Of a DNA stretch of 9,460 nucleotides, positions 6,099 to 9,460 are shown piece by piece. The position numbers were made by a program, and so were the translations under genes. The notes under the pieces were generated by a model that was not told where the DNA came from, did no database searches, and worked only from the letters and a program-made list of their open reading frames with translations. The stretch's first letter is position 1. Each line of letters starts with the position of its first letter. Origin of the DNA: Chloroflexota bacterium (GTDB lineage: Bacteria; Chloroflexota; Anaerolineae; Aggregatilineales; Phototrophicaceae); contig JAADYY010000100.1 of the NCBI GenBank assembly GCA_010092805.1, forward strand, positions 1 to 9,460, in the 5' to 3' direction.

Positions 6099-7782
6099 TT
6101 CCTTCTCATTCATCCGCCGGGAAAGCCTGAACTTGCCTGCTGACGATTTCACACTGCGCAAGCGCTTTATACAGTGGATGGCCTGGACCATGATCGTCGT
6201 TTCAAGTGTAGGGCTGCTACCACTGATCATCTTCGCGCTCACAGACCAGCGTTATTTGGGCGTGATTGTGGTTGGGCTTGTGATACTGCTCAATTTGGTA
6301 TGGGCATATTTGGCTGGGCGTGGATATGTCGAGATGGCGGCAATTGGCCTGACACTAACCATTCTGCTGAGTTCATTGAACATTGGCACGGCAGAATTGT
6401 TGGTCAGTACGTTAGCGTTGGTGTCGGCAGCCACCGTTGGTAATCGTTGGCTCTACTTACTTGCCAACATCATCGTGATCGGCAACTGGGGGCTGGGTGC
6501 CATTGAGGTCGTCTTGATGAACCCCGGCGTCTTCCCGCAGGAAGTCTATGCTTTTACGATCCCAATGTTTTCATTGACGGTGGTGAGTATCGTGACACGC
6601 CTCTTTATTGTGGCGGCGCGGCGCACCACCGAGGGTGCCCGCCGCACAACCGATCTGCTGCAAGCCAGCGCCGATGTCGGCCAGGTCATCTCGCAGATCC
6701 TTGACCGGGAGGTGCTGCTCACGCGGGTCATCGACCTGATCAGCGACCGATTTGATTACTATCATGTGCAGGTGTTTCTGGTCAGCGAGACGGAAAACCA
6801 AGCCGAGTTGGTCGCCAGTACGGGCGAGGTGGGGCAGCGGCTGCTGGCGCGCGGGCATCGGTTGGCGTTGGGGTCGCAGAGTGTGATCGGCCAGGTGACG
6901 CTGCGCGGTGAAGCGATCATCGCGCGCGATACCGACCGCGACGAGGTGCATTCGCGCAACGAACTGCTCCCCGAAACGCGCGCGGAACTGGCGTTGCCCC
7001 TGCGCGACGGTGATCGCATCATTGGTGCGCTCGATATTCAGAGCCGGCGCGCCAATGCCTTCTCGGAAAGCGACATTCAGGCGTTGCAGGTCATCGCCGA
7101 CCTGTTGGCGACTGCGCTGCGGAACGCCCGGCTCTTCGAGGAGCAGCGGAAGGTGGCGCGCGAAAATGAGCGCCTGTTCCAGGAATCGGCGAACAGTCTG
7201 GGCGAGATCCAGCGCCTGAACCAGGAACTCACCAACACCGCGTGGCGCGGCTATCTGGGCGATCGCAGCGCGCCGGCGGGCGTGACGTTGGAGCAGAACT
7301 ACCTCAGCGAAAATGTGCAGTGGACGGACGCGCTGCGGCAGGCGGCCCATGGCGGTCAGGCAGTGCGCCACCGCGACACCAGCAGCCAGAGTATCGCGGT
7401 GCCGGTCACGCTGCGCGGCGAGACCATCGGCGCCATTGAGGTGGCGGCAGATGAAGGCGTGGTCGCTGCCGATACCGTCGAGATGGTGCAGGCGGTGGCC
7501 CAACGTCTGGCCATCAGCCTGGAAAATGCCCGCTTGTATGAAGAGAGCCGCGCCGCCGCCCTGCGCGAACAACGCATCAATGATATTTCGCTGCAATATC
7601 AGGGCGTCAACAGCGTGGAAGAACTGCTGCAACTCACCGTGACCGAACTGAGCGAATCGTTGGGGGCGCATTGGGGCAGCATTCGCTTGAGCCGCCAGCC
7701 CGTGGCCAACGGTGCCCACGAATCGGCAGCCAACGACCCCACAACGCCTGCCGATGATGGCAAGCCAGGAGACACGCCATGA
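6091..7782 (+). CDS. Six-helix membrane GAF-domain sensor-like protein, paralogue 2
   Basis: A 563-residue protein with the same plan as its two neighbours. A charged N-terminus is followed by about six membrane segments between 28 and 174. The linker helix DLLQASADVGQVISQILD leads to a canonical GAF domain (about 200-350) with YYHVQVFLV, GSQSVIGQV and RNELLPETRAELALPL. A coiled coil follows to about 380, then a short GAF-like domain with W385-R-G-Y388-L389 and PVTLRGETIGAIEV. The tail is a half-GAF stub ending LSESLGAHWGSIRL (520-533) and a disordered acidic end. GGAGAGGAG (6075-6083), seven bases before the ATG, is the strongest ribosome site in the cluster. It overlaps the upstream gene by eight bases. 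The membrane-encoding part is near 50% GC in hand-counted samples, against about 68% in one GAF-encoding sample. No output enzyme is present. Confidence 0.85.
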   Translation: MSDSFSFIRRESLNLPADDFTLRKRFIQWMAWTMIVVSSVGLLPLIIFALTDQRYLGVIVVGLVILLNLVWAYLAGRGYVEMAAIGLTLTILLSSLNIGTAELLVSTLALVSAATVGNRWLYLLANIIVIGNWGLGAIEVVLMNPGVFPQEVYAFTIPMFSLTVVSIVTRLFIVAARRTTEGARRTTDLLQASADVGQVISQILDREVLLTRVIDLISDRFDYYHVQVFLVSETENQAELVASTGEVGQRLLARGHRLALGSQSVIGQVTLRGEAIIARDTDRDEVHSRNELLPETRAELALPLRDGDRIIGALDIQSRRANAFSESDIQALQVIADLLATALRNARLFEEQRKVARENERLFQESANSLGEIQRLNQELTNTAWRGYLGDRSAPAGVTLEQNYLSENVQWTDALRQAAHGGQAVRHRDTSSQSIAVPVTLRGETIGAIEVAADEGVVAADTVEMVQAVAQRLAISLENARLYEESRAAALREQRINDISLQYQGVNSVEELLQLTVTELSESLGAHWGSIRLSRQPVANGAHESAANDPTTPADDGKPGDTP

Positions 7783-9460
7783 TCAATGTGATCCGCAACC
7801 GGCTGTTTCGCGTCCGCTACACCTATCCTGATGCAGCCGATCAGCAGCGGGCCATCAATCTCGTCATCATGACGTGGATTTCGGTGGTGGGCTGGTCGAT
7901 TGCTTTTTTCGCCCTCATCGTGCCAGAACTGCTGTTTGGGACGGTCCCTATCACACCGGGTTTCATCATCAGCGCGCTGGAACCCGTCGTCTTCATCGTC
8001 ATCTTTGTGTTGCTCAACGGGGGCCGGCTGCGCGCCGCCATCTGGCTGTTTATTGCGCAGCACACCGCCTTGACGATGGCTGCATCGCTGGCGAGCCAAC
8101 CCAATTTTCTCATCGTGGTGTTGGCGCTGCCGCTGGTGGCGGCGGCGGTGCTGCTGAGCGCGCGTGCCCTGCGGGGCGTCATCGTGCTCATTGCGGTGCT
8201 GTTGGTGCTGCGCCTGGCCCTGCCCCCCGATTTTGTCTTTGCGACGATTGAATACGAAAACCCTGAGCAGGTGCAGTTCCTCGTTGTGGCGCTCATTTTG
8301 CTGGTGATCTCGGTTTATCTATACATCTTCCGCGCCAACGGTGAGCGGGTGCAAGGCGTTGAGGCGGAGGACTTACGCCACCTGCGGGTGACGGCGGGTT
8401 TTTCGAGCACACTGCCGGAAAACGCCGACGAACAGCGCGTTTACACCCACGCGCTGGAGCTGCTGCAAACCGAGCTGGGCTATAGTCTGGCGCAAATTCA
8501 TGTGGTTGGGTCGGACGACACCTACACACGGCTGCGGATTGGCATGGGCCAGACGATCAGCAACAGCCGCACGGCCATCCGGGTCAGCGCCGACTCGACA
8601 GCCATCGGTGCGGCGGTTCGCCTGCGTGAACCCGTCGTCGTGCTCAGTGAAGAGGGCCAGGTGCGCAGCGCGCACATTGTGCCACCCGCGCGGCAGGGGG
8701 TGGCTATCCCCGTGATCGTCAACGATCAGGTGCGCTGTGTCATTGATGTGCAGTCGCGGGCGGTCGAGGCGCTCTCCGAAAACCAAGTGTATGCCATCGA
8801 ACTGCTTGGGCAGCAGATGGCGGCGGTGTTGCGCTTCCGTGACCGGCTGCAAGACCTGAATTACACCCTCAACGAGCAGAATCTGGTGCTCGACCGGGTG
8901 CGTGGGCAGTTGAGCGCCGTTGAGCAAAGCAGCCGCCAGGTCTTCACCAGCGGTTGGGAGACGTACTTGCAGGGCCGCGAGGATGTCGCGGTTGGGTTCG
9001 ATGTGGCGGGCACGCGCGATCAATTTATCCCGGTGCCCGCCAGCGACCTCCCCGATCACATGCGCGAAGCGATGCTGCGCGGCGAACTCTACATTGAGAT
9101 CGCCAGTGACGAACAAATCATTCATGCGCCCGTGCGGTTGCGTGGCGAGGTGTTGGGTGCCATGACCTTCGCGGTGCCCGGCGATCATGTGCTCAACCCG
9201 CGCCAACTCGATATGGTGATGACGGTGGCGGATCGTTTGGCGATTGCGCTGGATAACCGGCGGCTGCTGGAACAGGCGCAGGCGCGCGCCGAACGCGAAC
9301 GCCGGGCCGCCGAGATCAGCAATCAACTGTTGAGCGTCACCGACATCGACTCGCTGTTGGAGGTGGCTGCCGAACAATTCAACGAAGCCCTGGGGGCCAT
9401 CTACACGCGCGTCTACGTGGCACCACAAACGTTCGCAACGGTTGCGCCCCCCGCCGCAGG
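7779..9460 (+). CDS. Six-helix membrane GAF-domain sensor-like protein, paralogue 3 (open at right edge)
   Basis: The start is an ATGA overlap with the previous stop, with AGGAG (7767-7771) seven bases upstream. The frame stays open to the edge: 560 codons plus two bases, no stop. About six membrane segments lie near 28-53, 66-80, 87-105, 109-128, 131-149 and 166-184. A divergent GAF domain (about 210-355) lacks the RNELLPET motif of its two paralogues, having RSAHIVPPARQ instead, but keeps VIDVQSR. A coiled coil (355-388) leads to the short GAF-like domain with W393-E-T-Y396-L397 and PVRLRGEVLGAMTF. The half-GAF stub FNEALGAIYTRVYV (534-547) is the last recognisable element. By analogy with its neighbours the protein should end soon after 9460, but a C-terminal kinase or other output could follow; the window cannot decide this. 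Confidence 0.82.
   Translation, partial: MINVIRNRLFRVRYTYPDAADQQRAINLVIMTWISVVGWSIAFFALIVPELLFGTVPITPGFIISALEPVVFIVIFVLLNGGRLRAAIWLFIAQHTALTMAASLASQPNFLIVVLALPLVAAAVLLSARALRGVIVLIAVLLVLRLALPPDFVFATIEYENPEQVQFLVVALILLVISVYLYIFRANGERVQGVEAEDLRHLRVTAGFSSTLPENADEQRVYTHALELLQTELGYSLAQIHVVGSDDTYTRLRIGMGQTISNSRTAIRVSADSTAIGAAVRLREPVVVLSEEGQVRSAHIVPPARQGVAIPVIVNDQVRCVIDVQSRAVEALSENQVYAIELLGQQMAAVLRFRDRLQDLNYTLNEQNLVLDRVRGQLSAVEQSSRQVFTSGWETYLQGREDVAVGFDVAGTRDQFIPVPASDLPDHMREAMLRGELYIEIASDEQIIHAPVRLRGEVLGAMTFAVPGDHVLNPRQLDMVMTVADRLAIALDNRRLLEQAQARAERERRAAEISNQLLSVTDIDSLLEVAAEQFNEALGAIYTRVYVAPQTFATVAPPAA

Overview
The window looks like a chromosomal segment from a fairly GC-rich bacterium. The style of its GAF sensor proteins (a 'YHVQVFLV' strand, an 'RNELLPET' motif, 'ENARLYEES' helices, multi-GAF proteins with six-helix membrane heads) resembles sensory proteins of Chloroflexota, probably Anaerolineae-like. 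That assignment rests on family resemblance only. No rRNA, tRNA, CRISPR array or transposase gene is visible.

Layout. Bases 1-329 are intergenic: an imperfect inverted-repeat element near the left edge, a stretch with no supportable gene, and a perfect 14-bp inverted repeat just past the end of the first gene. A minus-strand cyclophilin-type peptidyl-prolyl isomerase fills 330-818. Bases 819-1186 form a divergent intergenic region with candidate promoters. From 1187 to the right edge, every gene is on the plus strand in one tightly packed, probably co-transcribed cluster: two stand-alone receiver-domain response regulators (1187-1564 and 1561-2001), a soluble 760-residue protein with four GAF or GAF-like domains (1986-4268), and three consecutive paralogous membrane proteins (4332-6098, 6091-7782, and 7779 to beyond the edge). 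Each paralogue has about six transmembrane helices, a GAF domain, a coiled coil, a short second GAF-like domain opening with a W-x-x-Y-L motif, and a C-terminal GAF 'stub'. The last gene is still open at 9460.

How the genes may work together. Junctions are ATGA overlaps, an 8-base overlap, a 16-base overlap and one 63-base gap, so coupled translation and a shared pathway are likely. The receivers keep the residues needed for phosphotransfer, while the GAF proteins look like ligand-sensing or scaffolding parts. No histidine kinase, HPt, cyclase, phosphodiesterase or DNA-binding output domain occurs in the window. A kinase may lie beyond 9460 or elsewhere, or the GAF proteins may act through protein contacts. 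The most interesting points are the kinase-less architecture, the three tandem paralogues, and a C-terminal half-GAF tail shared by all four GAF proteins, ending near an L-x3-(L/I)-G-A-x5-(R/Y)-(L/V) pattern.
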